Assembly: GCA_014647715.1 (NCBI GenBank)
Contig: BMPS01000002.1
Coordinates: 1-64,000, forward strand
DNA length: 64,000 nt
Source of the DNA: Streptomyces cinereus
Lineage (GTDB): Bacteria > Pseudomonadota > Gammaproteobacteria > Pseudomonadales > Moraxellaceae
Direction of reading: 5' to 3'
Position 1 is the stretch's first letter; each line of letters starts with the position of its first letter. A program made the position numbers and the translations under genes. Positions 27,624 through 36,074 of this stretch are shown piece by piece. The notes beneath the pieces are model-generated. The model saw nothing but the letters and a program-made list of their open reading frames with translations, ran no database searches and was not told the DNA's origin.

Positions 27624-29222
27624 ATGGCTAAAACAGAAAACGGATTTATTTTAGCGCTGGATCAGGGCACTACCTCAAGCCGCAGTATCATCTTTGATAA
27701 CCAATTAACACCCATCGCCATCGCCCAAAAGCCGCTTAATATCATCACCCCAAAAGCCGGGTTTATCGAGCAAAATGCCAATGACATCTGGCAAACCCAA
27801 ATTAGTACCGCCCAAGAAGTGATTGCCAAAGCAGGATTGTTGGCGACAGATATCTCAGCCATCGGTATCACTAACCAACGTGAGACCACCATAATTTGGC
27901 ATAAAAAGACGGGTAAGCCTGTCGCACCCGCCATTGTCTGGCAAGATAGACGTACCCATCAGTGGTGCAGAGACTGGCGTGATAAAGGCTTTGATGCCAA
28001 AATCCAACAAATTACCGGACTACGTATAGATCCGTATTTTAGTGCCAGCAAAATCGTATGGCTGTTAAACCAAAACCCTAAGCTTCGCCAACAAGCGCTA
28101 GCAGGTGAGTTGGCTTTTGGTACCGTGGATAGTTGGCTACTGTTTAACATGACAGGCGAGCATAGCATTGATATCACCAATGCCTCACGCACCATGCTGA
28201 TGGCGCTGCAAACAGGTGACTGGTCTGAGGAGTTATTGGATTTATTTGATATTCCCAAAACCATGTTACCTACCATCAAGCCATCAGATGGCGATTTTGG
28301 GGTCACCAAACAAGGGATGTTTGGCAAACAAATCCCAGTCACGGCAGTGCTCGGCGATCAGCAAGCGGCATTGTATGGGCAAGGCTGTAACCGGGCAGGC
28401 ATGGCAAAATCCACCTATGGCACCGGCTGTTTTTTATTAATGAATACCGGCGATAAGCCCTGTGTCAGTCATCAGCAATTACTCACCACCGTTGCTTGGC
28501 AAACCACAGCGGCGAATCATACTCGTCAACCTAACCGGCATGAACCCTCAGGTAAATTGCCCAACTTGTTAAAACCTTTACAAAATTTACAACGAAATAA
28601 AAAAACAAGCCTCACGCAAACACAATATGCGCTTGAAGGCAGTGTATTTATGGCGGGTGCCATCGTGCAGTGGCTACGCGATAACTTAGGTATGATAGCG
28701 CGCAGTGAGGACGTTGAAACCTTGGCGGCGCAAGTACCAGATAGCCAAGGAGTGACCCTGATTCCTGCTTTTACGGGGCTTGGCGCACCTTACTGGCGAG
28801 CAGATGCCACCGCAAGGCTTATCGGGCTGACACGCGGCACTACCAAAGCGCATATCGCTAGAGCCGCCTTAGAAGCGATTGCGCTGCAAGCCTATGATGT
28901 GTTAATCGCCATGCAAAAAGACAGCCCGGTACCATTGCATGAACTGCGCGTGGATGGGGGCGCTGCCAATAACAGTATCTTAATGCAATTTCAAGCCGAT
29001 ATACTCAATGTCCCTGTGCTGCGACCAACGACCACAGAGAGTACCGCAAAAGGGGTGGCATTATTGGCAGGGCAAGCGGTGGGGCTATATGATGACACTA
29101 GCATTGGTGAAAGTTGGCAGCTAGACCGTATCTTTGAGCCTAAGATGGCCTTATCTGAGCGCCAAGCCATCGTGGAGCGTTGGCAGTTTTATATTAATCA
29201 ACTATTAAACGAACAAGATTAA
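27624..29222 (+). CDS. glpK: Glycerol kinase with a lineage-specific insertion
   Basis: GlpK phosphorylates glycerol to glycerol-3-phosphate. FGGY-kinase motifs are intact: ALDQGTTSSRSIIFD, GITNQRETTIIW, FGTVDSWLLFNM, NASRTMLM, LGDQQAALYGQ, STYGTGCF, PAFTGLGAPYW and RVDGGAANNSILMQFQADI. The product is 532 residues against about 502 in E. coli. The excess lies at about residues 292-333, where the short E. coli segment between LLTTIA and NYALEG is replaced by some 40 Asn/Gln/Lys/Pro-rich residues. No glpF, glpD or regulator is adjacent. Confidence 0.94.
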   Translation: MAKTENGFILALDQGTTSSRSIIFDNQLTPIAIAQKPLNIITPKAGFIEQNANDIWQTQISTAQEVIAKAGLLATDISAIGITNQRETTIIWHKKTGKPVAPAIVWQDRRTHQWCRDWRDKGFDAKIQQITGLRIDPYFSASKIVWLLNQNPKLRQQALAGELAFGTVDSWLLFNMTGEHSIDITNASRTMLMALQTGDWSEELLDLFDIPKTMLPTIKPSDGDFGVTKQGMFGKQIPVTAVLGDQQAALYGQGCNRAGMAKSTYGTGCFLLMNTGDKPCVSHQQLLTTVAWQTTAANHTRQPNRHEPSGKLPNLLKPLQNLQRNKKTSLTQTQYALEGSVFMAGAIVQWLRDNLGMIARSEDVETLAAQVPDSQGVTLIPAFTGLGAPYWRADATARLIGLTRGTTKAHIARAALEAIALQAYDVLIAMQKDSPVPLHELRVDGGAANNSILMQFQADILNVPVLRPTTTESTAKGVALLAGQAVGLYDDTSIGESWQLDRIFEPKMALSERQAIVERWQFYINQLLNEQD

Positions 29223-29603
29223 AGCAAGAAAATTATTAATATAGCCTTAAAAAACTAAAAATAATGTAAAAACAAATAGTTAACCATATGAAAAATTTTT
29301 TTAAAGACTCGACACGAGAGTGATTTTCGTTAGCAATTAAGTGTATTGAGTAAAAAAAAGCACATTATGTACCCAATTTTTAAACCCTGCTTAAAAATAT
29401 CAGCAAATTTTGGCTAAAAAAAGTGATTTTTTGTGTAGAAATTGAATAAAAAAATGTATAATGCTTCAAAATTCGACACTGTGTTGACAGTGATTAAAGT
29501 TATTATGATAAAAGTTACGAAGATGAAAGTCAGGAAATTTTTTTGGACAATGTTGGTATAAGCAAGCAGGGATAACTGGTAACTCAACATTAAGGATAAG
29601 ACA
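29223..29603. other. AT-rich intergenic region upstream of the EEP gene
   Basis: No gene seen. A TATAAT at 29457-29462 and a TTGACA at 29484-29489 are possible promoter parts for the gene at 29604, but neither has a good partner at normal spacing. aaggat at about 29593 is its ribosome site. No glpK terminator is obvious. Confidence 0.4.
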
Positions 29604-30611
29604 GTGAACAATCAATTTGTTATCGCTACGGCAAATTTACTGAACTTTGCACTGCCCAATCGGGTTTTTTATCGAAACCAAGACGTGTATACGCCGCAGC
29701 AATATCAACAAAAAATCAATGCACTCGCCCCCATCTTTCGGCAATTGCAAGCTGATATCATTGGTTGCCAAGAAATTTGGGATGAGCAAGCACTCATTGA
29801 CTTATGTCGTGCGGCCGGTCTCAATGACTATCATGTCACTGTACCATTAGCCAGTAATCAGCCAGACAGTCCATTAACCCAAGGGCGAGGCGCAGTTGGC
29901 ACCCCGAGCGTAGGTTTGGTATCACGTTTTGAAATTATTAACACCCAATTGCTCACGCAGATGCCTGCGATTGCGTTGTTAGAGGTACCTGATGTTGGGC
30001 TTTATCAACAATTTAATCGTCCCCCGCTGATTGCTGACATTAGATTGCCAAATGGCATGGTGGTCACCGTAATTGTGGCGCATCTAAAAAGCAAACGCCC
30101 TGAGTTTTTAGAAAACGCGCAAGGCGAGCCGTTAGAAGATCGCAATGATCCGCTAATTCGAGTCCGCGCCAAGCTGCGCAGTCTTTGTATGCGGGCAGCG
30201 GAAGCGGCAGGCATTCGCCAAGTGGTCATCGAAAAACTGTCACACAACAACCATCCGCTGATTTTGTTAGGGGATATGAATGATGTGATGCAAAGTGTGA
30301 CTTGTCAGCTTTTAAGCGAATCGGGCGAAGTATTTTATGATAAGTCGATGCGGGATATCGTGCTATATGATGCCTCTACGGTACAAAGCCGTATGCACTG
30401 GCTTAAAGATGTGGCGTACACCCATATCCACCAAGGTATGCCAGAAGTGCTTGACCAAATTTTGGTATCTGAACAGTTTTTAGCTGATAGTAAATTTAAT
30501 ATCGGTGAAGTATTACAAGTTGATTATTTTAACGATCATCTCAAATTTATTGTAGAACAACGCCCAACCGATCATGGATTGGTACGGGCACAAATTAAAC
30601 TTTATTCATAA
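29604..30611 (+). CDS. Endonuclease/exonuclease/phosphatase (EEP) family protein
   Basis: A 335-residue metal-dependent phosphohydrolase of the DNase I/synaptojanin fold. Seen: IATANLLNF at the N-terminus, DIIGCQEIWDE carrying the metal-binding Glu, VIVAHLKSKRP, ILLGDMNDV (catalytic Asp/Asn) and the final TDHGLVRAQI (His). No signal peptide is present, so it is probably cytosolic. Start is GTG with aaggat upstream. The TetR gene begins 21 bp later on the same strand, suggesting a shared transcript. Substrate (nucleic acid, phospholipid or nucleotide) cannot be told. Confidence 0.85.
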   Translation: MNNQFVIATANLLNFALPNRVFYRNQDVYTPQQYQQKINALAPIFRQLQADIIGCQEIWDEQALIDLCRAAGLNDYHVTVPLASNQPDSPLTQGRGAVGTPSVGLVSRFEIINTQLLTQMPAIALLEVPDVGLYQQFNRPPLIADIRLPNGMVVTVIVAHLKSKRPEFLENAQGEPLEDRNDPLIRVRAKLRSLCMRAAEAAGIRQVVIEKLSHNNHPLILLGDMNDVMQSVTCQLLSESGEVFYDKSMRDIVLYDASTVQSRMHWLKDVAYTHIHQGMPEVLDQILVSEQFLADSKFNIGEVLQVDYFNDHLKFIVEQRPTDHGLVRAQIKLYS

Positions 30612-30631
30612 TCAGTCGATAGAGAGGAAAT

Positions 30632-31321
30632 ATGTCAAGCGCTTATGATGAAAAAATTGAGGATGTGTTGGTGGACTCTGAGCTCGCTCGCCGCTTAGTC
30701 CCTAACAAATTCAAGTTCACTAGCCAGCAAGGTCGTCTGCGTCGCCAACAATTATTAGCCGCTGCCAAAGAATTGAGCGCGACCCGACCTGTCAGTGAGA
30801 TTAGTTTGGCGGATGTGTGTGAACGAGCGGACATTCCTAGAGCCTCAGCATATCACTTCTTCCCAAACGTTGAAGCGATTTTTTTGGCATTGCGTTTTTT
30901 AAATGCGATAGAAATCTTTAACAAGCTTGAAAAAGTCGATGCCAAACAATTTAGTCGCTGGCAGGCTTATATCACCACAGTCATTGAGACAGGCGTTGAT
31001 ATTATTCAATCTGATTTAACGGTTGCCCGTTTGATTTATGAGACCAATACCCCAGATTTTGAGGGCAATGCCTTTGGTAGTGAAATCGAAAAAAGCCTTG
31101 CCCAAATGGTGTATGATAAGCTGTCTGAGCATTATAAAATGCCTGCTTTAGAAACCATTCATCAGCAATTGTTAGTCGCGTACGGTATTATCAATGGTAT
31201 TTTTATTTTAGCTTATCGCTCAGAAAAAGAAATTACCGATGCCTATCGCCAAGAAGCGATTACAGCGGTGATTGCTTATCTACGCTGTTATCTACCTGAA
31301 AATTTGCCAAAAAACAGCTAA
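30632..31321 (+). CDS. TetR-family transcriptional regulator
   Basis: A 229-residue repressor-type protein. The N-terminal helix-turn-helix is clear (RRQQLLAAAKELSATRPVSEISLADVCERADIPRASAYHFFPNVEAIFLAL), and the remaining helical region is the ligand domain. It has gagagga upstream and lies 21 bp after the EEP gene, which it might regulate along with other targets. Ligand unknown. Confidence 0.88.
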   Translation: MSSAYDEKIEDVLVDSELARRLVPNKFKFTSQQGRLRRQQLLAAAKELSATRPVSEISLADVCERADIPRASAYHFFPNVEAIFLALRFLNAIEIFNKLEKVDAKQFSRWQAYITTVIETGVDIIQSDLTVARLIYETNTPDFEGNAFGSEIEKSLAQMVYDKLSEHYKMPALETIHQQLLVAYGIINGIFILAYRSEKEITDAYRQEAITAVIAYLRCYLPENLPKNS

Positions 31322-31369
31322 TTTTATAACCTACTAGGGTTATAACCGATAGCCAATAAAATAGGCAAT

Positions 31370-31399
31370 AAAAAACCCATCAGCGAGATGGGTTTTTTT
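31370..31399. terminator. Shared terminator between the tetR gene and the small lipoprotein gene
   Basis: aaaaaacccatc and gatgggtttttt form a 12-bp stem with a 5-base loop and T-runs on both strands, between convergent genes. Confidence 0.9.
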
Positions 31400-31420
31400 A
31401 CTTAAACAGAAAATCTACGA

Positions 31421-31561
31421 TTAGATTTTGTTTTCAGTTTTTTGTGCGGTAGTGGTTACGGCGTCACCTGTTTTTGATACGTCTTTACCAAAACCTTTGA
31501 CTGTATTACAACCCGTGACAGCAAACATAACAGCGATTGATGCAGCGATTAATTTTTTCAT
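31421..31561 (-). CDS. Entericidin-like small lipoprotein, 46 residues
   Basis: Translating the minus strand from 31561 gives a 46-residue protein: MKKLIAASIAVMFAVTGC, then NTVKGFGKDVSKTGDAV and a short polar tail ending NKI. VTGC is a lipobox (Cys18), and the K-G-x-GKD-x-x-x-G-x-A pattern is that of entericidin A/B. AGGAAA lies at good spacing before the ATG and a strong terminator follows. Entericidins are envelope lipoproteins linked in E. coli to stress-phase bacteriolysis; whether this one is toxic is unknown. No second entericidin gene is next to it. Confidence 0.87.
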   Translation of the reverse strand: MKKLIAASIAVMFAVTGCNTVKGFGKDVSKTGDAVTTTAQKTENKI

Positions 31562-31851
31562 TTTAAATTTCCTCAGATATATCCATTATTTTTTAACAGT
31601 TTTTAGCTACCAGATTAAATCATGCGACTTTATTGATTCATAGAAGTTAAAATAAAGTAAAACATGCTTGGTAGAGTCATGGTAATGCAGGTTAGTCTAA
31701 CGTCGCTATAGCGTTAATGTAACCAAAACTATCAAGTTGTAAAAAAAACTTAAATTTACGCAATAAGTATAGGTTTTTTGTAAATTAATCTTCGCATTTA
31801 GCGCTTTTTTATTTCAATCTGTTTTATTTTAATCTAGTTAAGGATGTCGAC

Positions 31852-32376
31852 ATGATTCATGTGGTATTAGTTGAACCCAAAATGCCAAGCAACACAGGCA
31901 ATATTATTCGGTTATGCGCCAATACGGGCGCAACCCTACATTTGGTTGAGCCACTAGGGTTTGAGTTAGAAGATAAAAAATTACGCCGAGCAGGGCTAGA
32001 CTATCATGAATGGGCAAATGTCAAAGTACATGCCAATTGGCAGGATGCACAGGACAGTCTAAGCCAAAGTGGCGTACAAAGAATCGTTGCCTTGACCACC
32101 AAGCTTAGCAAGCCTTTATATGATGAAGATTTTACGCAAGTGGCAAATATCGCTTTGGTATTTGGGTCAGAGACAGCCGGATTACCCGAGCCAATTCGCG
32201 CGGCAATTGGGCAAGACAACTGGTTGCGTTTACCTATGTTGCCGACCTCTCGCAGTTTGAATTTATCTAACAGCGTGGCAATTACATTATTTGAAGTTTG
32301 GCGCCAGCAGGGGTTTGACGGTGATAACGGTCACAGTGTCGGTTATGACAATCTCATCCCTTATGACCCAAAATAA
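31852..32376 (+). CDS. trmL: tRNA (cytidine/uridine-34-2'-O-)-methyltransferase TrmL
   Basis: A SPOUT-fold enzyme that 2'-O-methylates the wobble base of tRNA-Leu isoacceptors. Seen: the N-terminal VVLVEPKMPSNTGNIIRLCANTGA, LRRAGLDYHEW, and the knot motifs LVFGSETAGLP and LRLPMLPTSRSLNLSNSVAITLFEVWRQ. At 174 residues it is slightly longer than the E. coli protein because of a C-terminal tail. Its stop is 9 bp from the convergent tusE stop. Confidence 0.93.
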   Translation: MIHVVLVEPKMPSNTGNIIRLCANTGATLHLVEPLGFELEDKKLRRAGLDYHEWANVKVHANWQDAQDSLSQSGVQRIVALTTKLSKPLYDEDFTQVANIALVFGSETAGLPEPIRAAIGQDNWLRLPMLPTSRSLNLSNSVAITLFEVWRQQGFDGDNGHSVGYDNLIPYDPK

Positions 32377-32385
32377 TCTCAAAAT

Positions 32386-32706
32386 TTATAAACAATTTGC
32401 AGGTTTGGGCAACCCTGCAATGCGGTTGACATGACGCGCGACAAGACCCGTGTTAAACATGGCTTGCAGTTTAGCGTTATCAACCGCCAATGAGGGCAAT
32501 TGCTTGGATAAAAACTTGATTAAAGGACGGGTCGTCGGTGGATGGCTATACAAGTCATAATATTGACGCACCGCGTCTATAATTTGATAGTGCTCAGGGG
32601 TTAACGTGACATCCAGCGTGTTCGCCAATTGTTGCGCGATATCTGGTGTCCAGGTTTGATGAGCTATCAAATGACCATCTTGGTCAAGTTCGGGAAGTTG
32701 GGTCAT
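32386..32706 (-). CDS. tusE: TusE/DsrC sulfur-relay protein
   Basis: TusE accepts sulfur from the TusBCD complex and hands it to MnmA for 2-thiolation of tRNA wobble uridine. The 106 residues show the DsrC fold: DQDGHL near the start, RQYYDLYSHPPTTRPLIKFL, and the C-terminal arm GLPKPANCL with the sulfur-carrying penultimate Cys105. It has the single C-terminal cysteine typical of TusE. It is the last gene of a tusD-tusC-tusE run on the minus strand, 5 bp after tusC. Confidence 0.92.
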   Translation of the reverse strand: MTQLPELDQDGHLIAHQTWTPDIAQQLANTLDVTLTPEHYQIIDAVRQYYDLYSHPPTTRPLIKFLSKQLPSLAVDNAKLQAMFNTGLVARHVNRIAGLPKPANCL

Positions 32707-32711
32707 AGTAT

Positions 32712-33044
32712 TTATAAGTCAAAAGTGGTATCAAAATTAGGTGGTGTGGTGGGCTGTAGCGTGATTTGAGCACACCAATCGAAGGTTGTTGATAGCTTCG
32801 TTTGCCACTCTTTGAATCTATCAAAATCTGCTAGCGCTAGCCAAGCGGGCGGCATATCATACATATCAAGCGATGCTAGCATATGGGCAAGCTTGCCCGT
32901 CGGCGCATCAAATAGTAAGTTTAGCATGCCATCACAGATAGTCAGCTGAATTTGGTGATCAAACGCCGCCAGCGCAAACGCCATTGATAAGGCTTCATGA
33001 CAAAGCAAAAACGTGTCAGCGTGGATATTAATGATAATTTTCAT
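32712..33044 (-). CDS. tusC: TusC/DsrF-like sulfur-relay subunit
   Basis: A 110-residue DsrEFH-family protein. ALSMAFALAAFDHQIQLTICDGMLNLL, followed by an alternating segment with LASLDMYDMPPAWLA, fits TusC (short helix, then the D-G-hydrophobic loop, then Y-D) better than TusB. It would be the middle subunit of the complex. It sits between tusD (30 bp upstream) and tusE (5 bp downstream). The assignment within the DsrEFH group is somewhat uncertain because the sequence is divergent. Confidence 0.72.
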   Translation of the reverse strand: MKIIINIHADTFLLCHEALSMAFALAAFDHQIQLTICDGMLNLLFDAPTGKLAHMLASLDMYDMPPAWLALADFDRFKEWQTKLSTTFDWCAQITLQPTTPPNFDTTFDL

Positions 33045-33074
33045 AGTAAATCGCTATCGCTAAACCCATCCCAA

Positions 33075-33551
33075 TTAAAACTGATAAACCGTTTTTGCAC
33101 TGTGCAGATGCATGGCTAATTCACCCAAACCGACCAATTCAAAGCCATCTGCCAAATTGTCACCTTGTAGCTGATGTCTAGTCGCATTGTCAGCATCTGT
33201 CACCCCGCGAGCCAACGCGGCACTCACACACACTTGAATGGTTAAATCATGACTCATAGCAAAGTGTTGCCAATTTTTTGCCATATTTTCGATATCATCT
33301 GGCAGCCAAATTAATCGGTTGGCCAACATCACCGCATCACTATATAAGAAAATTTTAAAATCGGTATTAGTTAACGGGTTTTGCTCAATGGTTGTTTTAC
33401 TATCGTTTGCACATAGCGATTGGGCGCATTCAAGCGCTCGTTTGGTGAGCGGATGACTAGGCGCATGTGTCATTAGCATCACAATCGGTGTATCCAACGT
33501 CGAAGTATTTGGCATGGCGGTATTATTCGATGTAGTTATCAAATCAGTCAT
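33075..33551 (-). CDS. tusD: TusD/DsrE sulfurtransferase subunit
   Basis: TusD carries the active cysteine of the Tus complex that receives persulfide from IscS via TusA. Seen: VMLMTHAPSHPLTKRALECAQSL, FLYSDAVMLANRL, then LTIQVCVSAALARGV with the catalytic Cys108, and LVGLGELAMHLHSAKTVYQF, matching the E. coli TusD C-terminus. A 20-residue polar N-terminal extension is present. First gene of the tus run, divergent from the GT4 gene. Confidence 0.9.
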   Translation of the reverse strand: MTDLITTSNNTAMPNTSTLDTPIVMLMTHAPSHPLTKRALECAQSLCANDSKTTIEQNPLTNTDFKIFLYSDAVMLANRLIWLPDDIENMAKNWQHFAMSHDLTIQVCVSAALARGVTDADNATRHQLQGDNLADGFELVGLGELAMHLHSAKTVYQF

Positions 33552-33770
33552 TTAACCATCTATAAATTAATCTATAAAGTGCAATATGCCCGCTATTTTA
33601 GCAAAATCGACCCCTATTTGCGATGCAATTGTCATCAAACTGTTATCAAATTGACATGAGGTTGTCAATGGCGACTTATAAGCTTAACCCATACAAAGGA
33701 TTGATTTAATTTACCGAAACGGCTTTTTTAGTGAAATAAAGCAGTCGGTTGTAATGGTTGATAACATACT

Positions 33771-35309
33771 ATGAGTGACAACACTGTAAACACTAATTTG
33801 TACCAGGCTTCGTCTGACACTCAGACGACGTCAGCAAATCACATGAATCCCTCAACTCAAGTTGCAGGCACGCCTTTTCATGACAATAGGCCATCACTGC
33901 ATATCGCTTTGGTGACTGAAACTTGGCTGCCAGATATCAATGGGGTAGCCTCGAGCGTTTATCAAATCATGCGCGAACTCAAATCGATGGGGCATCGCAT
34001 TACGTTGATTCGCCCCAAACAAAGCGATGAAGTCGAACAACATACCCTAACGACAGGGCTTAACACTGCGGCTGTTACCACTGATTTGCAAGTGCCAAGT
34101 TTGCCCATTCCTTATTACCCGCATCTGCGCATGGGGCTACCGTGTTACCGATTTTTAACGAAGCAGCTGCGCAAGCTTCGTCCTGATATCGTACATATCG
34201 TGACGGAAGGTCCTTTGGGGCTTGCGGCGTTGATTGCTGGCAAACAGCAAAGCATTAAAGTCTCTTCAGGTTATCACACCGCGTTTCATGATTTTAGCCG
34301 ATATTTTGGCTGGAAAATTGTCTCAGTGCCTTTGCTTGCGTATATGAAGCGTTTTCATAACCAGTGCAATGCTACGTGTATTCCAAGCCAGACCACCCAA
34401 CATCAGCTCGCTGAATTTGGTTTCAAGCATTTGTACCAAGTCGGTCGTGGCGTTGATACAGCGCGCTATGCACCGAGCAAACGTAGCCAAGTATTACGGC
34501 AAAGCTGGGGCGTGGGCGAGGGTACCACAGTGTTAATGTGTGTGAGCCGTGTTTCCCCTGAAAAAGGTATGGATACCGTCATTAAAAGCTTCAAAGCGCT
34601 ACAATTACAGCAGCTGCATCGTCATGTTAAATTAGTGATTGTCGGTGATGGACCATACAAAGAAGCGCTCGTTAAAAGGCATGCCAATGATACAAGCATT
34701 ATTTTTGCAGGCTTTAAAACAGGTGAGGCGCTGGCAAGTTATTATGCCAGTGCCGATGCTTTTGTATTTGCTAGTCAAGTAGAAACTTTCGGTAATGTCG
34801 TCACCGAAGCGATGGCATCGGGTTTGCCAATTTTTGCCTATCATGACGCGGCTGCGGCGCTGTTGGTGGATGATAGTTGTGGTAAAACCGTACCGCTTGG
34901 GCAAGAACAACGCTTTGTAGCGATGATTAGTGAATTACCCAAACAACAACAGCTTGATCAGATGCGACTAGCTGCGCGGCAAAAGGTAGCCGCTTTTTCT
35001 TGGCAAAAACCTGCCCAAGAAATGTTGACCATGTTTTATGAAGTGCTATCAATCCAGACCAATACCCTAACAGCCAGCACAGTGACGCCCGCCATTTTGT
35101 CTTCTCAAGCGCCAGCTCAACATCCGCTAGCGGATTCGACAATCGCACCAACACTTGAGCCAGTTCACCCGACTGTCGGGGCAAAAAACCACCCACGATA
35201 TAGTCATTCACCCCAAAATAGCTACTCAAACCAAAATAGTCACTCAACCCAAAATAGTCACCTAACCCAAAGACCCGCTGAATCTGCCGCGTTTTTTTTC
35301 AAAACGTGA
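33771..35309 (+). CDS. Family 4 glycosyltransferase with a repetitive C-terminal tail
   Basis: A GT-B enzyme of the GT4 family, 512 residues. The core (about 43-425) has ALVTETWLPDINGVASSVYQIMREL, RPDIVHIVTEGPLGLAAL, SSGYHTAFHDF, VGRGVDTARYAPSKR, SRVSPEKGMD, LVIVGDGPYKEAL and ADAFVFASQVETFGNVVTEAMASGLP, as in bacterial glycolipid mannosyl/glucosyltransferases. Beyond residue 430 comes a Thr/Pro/Ser/Asn-rich, low-complexity tail with 6-residue repeats, not needed for catalysis. The PAP2 gene follows 31 bp later, so a lipid-linked acceptor is plausible. Confidence 0.88.
   Translation: MSDNTVNTNLYQASSDTQTTSANHMNPSTQVAGTPFHDNRPSLHIALVTETWLPDINGVASSVYQIMRELKSMGHRITLIRPKQSDEVEQHTLTTGLNTAAVTTDLQVPSLPIPYYPHLRMGLPCYRFLTKQLRKLRPDIVHIVTEGPLGLAALIAGKQQSIKVSSGYHTAFHDFSRYFGWKIVSVPLLAYMKRFHNQCNATCIPSQTTQHQLAEFGFKHLYQVGRGVDTARYAPSKRSQVLRQSWGVGEGTTVLMCVSRVSPEKGMDTVIKSFKALQLQQLHRHVKLVIVGDGPYKEALVKRHANDTSIIFAGFKTGEALASYYASADAFVFASQVETFGNVVTEAMASGLPIFAYHDAAAALLVDDSCGKTVPLGQEQRFVAMISELPKQQQLDQMRLAARQKVAAFSWQKPAQEMLTMFYEVLSIQTNTLTASTVTPAILSSQAPAQHPLADSTIAPTLEPVHPTVGAKNHPRYSHSPQNSYSNQNSHSTQNSHLTQRPAESAAFFFKT
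35213..35272 (+). repeat. 18-bp tandem repeat inside the GT4 gene
   Basis: Three near-identical 18-bp units starting ccaaaatag lie head to tail (35213-35230, 35231-35248, 35249-35266) with a partial fourth. They encode QNSYSN, QNSHST and QNSHLT. Being a multiple of three, copy changes would keep the frame. Confidence 0.9.
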
Positions 35310-35340
35310 TGTTCAAATAGGCAAAAAAAAGGATGGCGCC

Positions 35341-36042
35341 ATGAATCAATCAATGAATCAACCCATAAAAAAATCCAAACTGTCACTTGCCAATTCAGAA
35401 TTCACCTGTACCTCTGTTAGCTCTGTCGAAAACTTACCCAATTTAATGCGCAATTATTATCAGTTTTTGCACAGTAAACCTAAACTATATCATTTGCAAA
35501 AACGCGTGCTGCAATGGGATACTCGCTTATGTTTACGGGTAAATTTGCTGTCACAATTGAAGTTTTTTGCGCAGTTTTTCAAAACCATCAGCCGCTTAGG
35601 GGATGGTTGGTTTTGGGCGCTATCGACGGTAGTGATGTTAGTAGCGTTACTATCACAAGGACTGGTCGCTAGTATTGTTGCTATGAAAGTGTGTGCGGTG
35701 TTACTCAGCAGTTTTTGTGGTTATTTGCTGTATAAGTATTTAAAAGTGCATACAGTACGTCCACGCCCTTACCAAGTACACCAGACCATTACTTTAGGTG
35801 AACGGCCTTTAGATGTATTTAGTTTTCCATCAGGGCATACACTGCAAGCGGTATTGTTTACCACCATGATAGGTCATCAAGTGCCGATGATGTTATGGGT
35901 ATTGCTGCCATTTACGATGCTGGTGGCATTATCGCGCTTGGTGCTTGGGTTACATTATCCCACCGATGTGTTGGTCGGGGCAGGCATTGGTGCAACATTT
36001 GCGACCATCGGTAGTAAAGTGAGTGATTACTTGGTTGCGTAA
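35341..36042 (+). CDS. PAP2-family membrane phosphatase
   Basis: A 233-residue inner-membrane protein with about five hydrophobic spans and all three acid-phosphatase motifs: KVHTVRPRP (KX6RP), FPSGHT (PSGH) and SRLVLGLHYPTD (SRX5HX3D). Such enzymes dephosphorylate phosphatidic acid, phosphatidylglycerol phosphate or undecaprenyl pyrophosphate. AGGATGG lies just before the ATG. The neighbouring GT4 gene suggests lipid or glycolipid metabolism; the substrate is unknown. Confidence 0.88.
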   Translation: MNQSMNQPIKKSKLSLANSEFTCTSVSSVENLPNLMRNYYQFLHSKPKLYHLQKRVLQWDTRLCLRVNLLSQLKFFAQFFKTISRLGDGWFWALSTVVMLVALLSQGLVASIVAMKVCAVLLSSFCGYLLYKYLKVHTVRPRPYQVHQTITLGERPLDVFSFPSGHTLQAVLFTTMIGHQVPMMLWVLLPFTMLVALSRLVLGLHYPTDVLVGAGIGATFATIGSKVSDYLVA

Positions 36043-36074
36043 AGGATGTCGCCAAATAATGAAATCGCTAACTA

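Noticed and set aside
29414-29611. 65-codon minus-strand frame with a hydrophobic product
   Set aside because: It lies in an AT-rich spacer, overlaps the start of the EEP gene, has a composition explained by A/T bias and no ribosome site.
35213-35272. Short regular repeats as a CRISPR array
   Set aside because: The 18-bp units are contiguous with no spacers and are in frame inside a glycosyltransferase gene.
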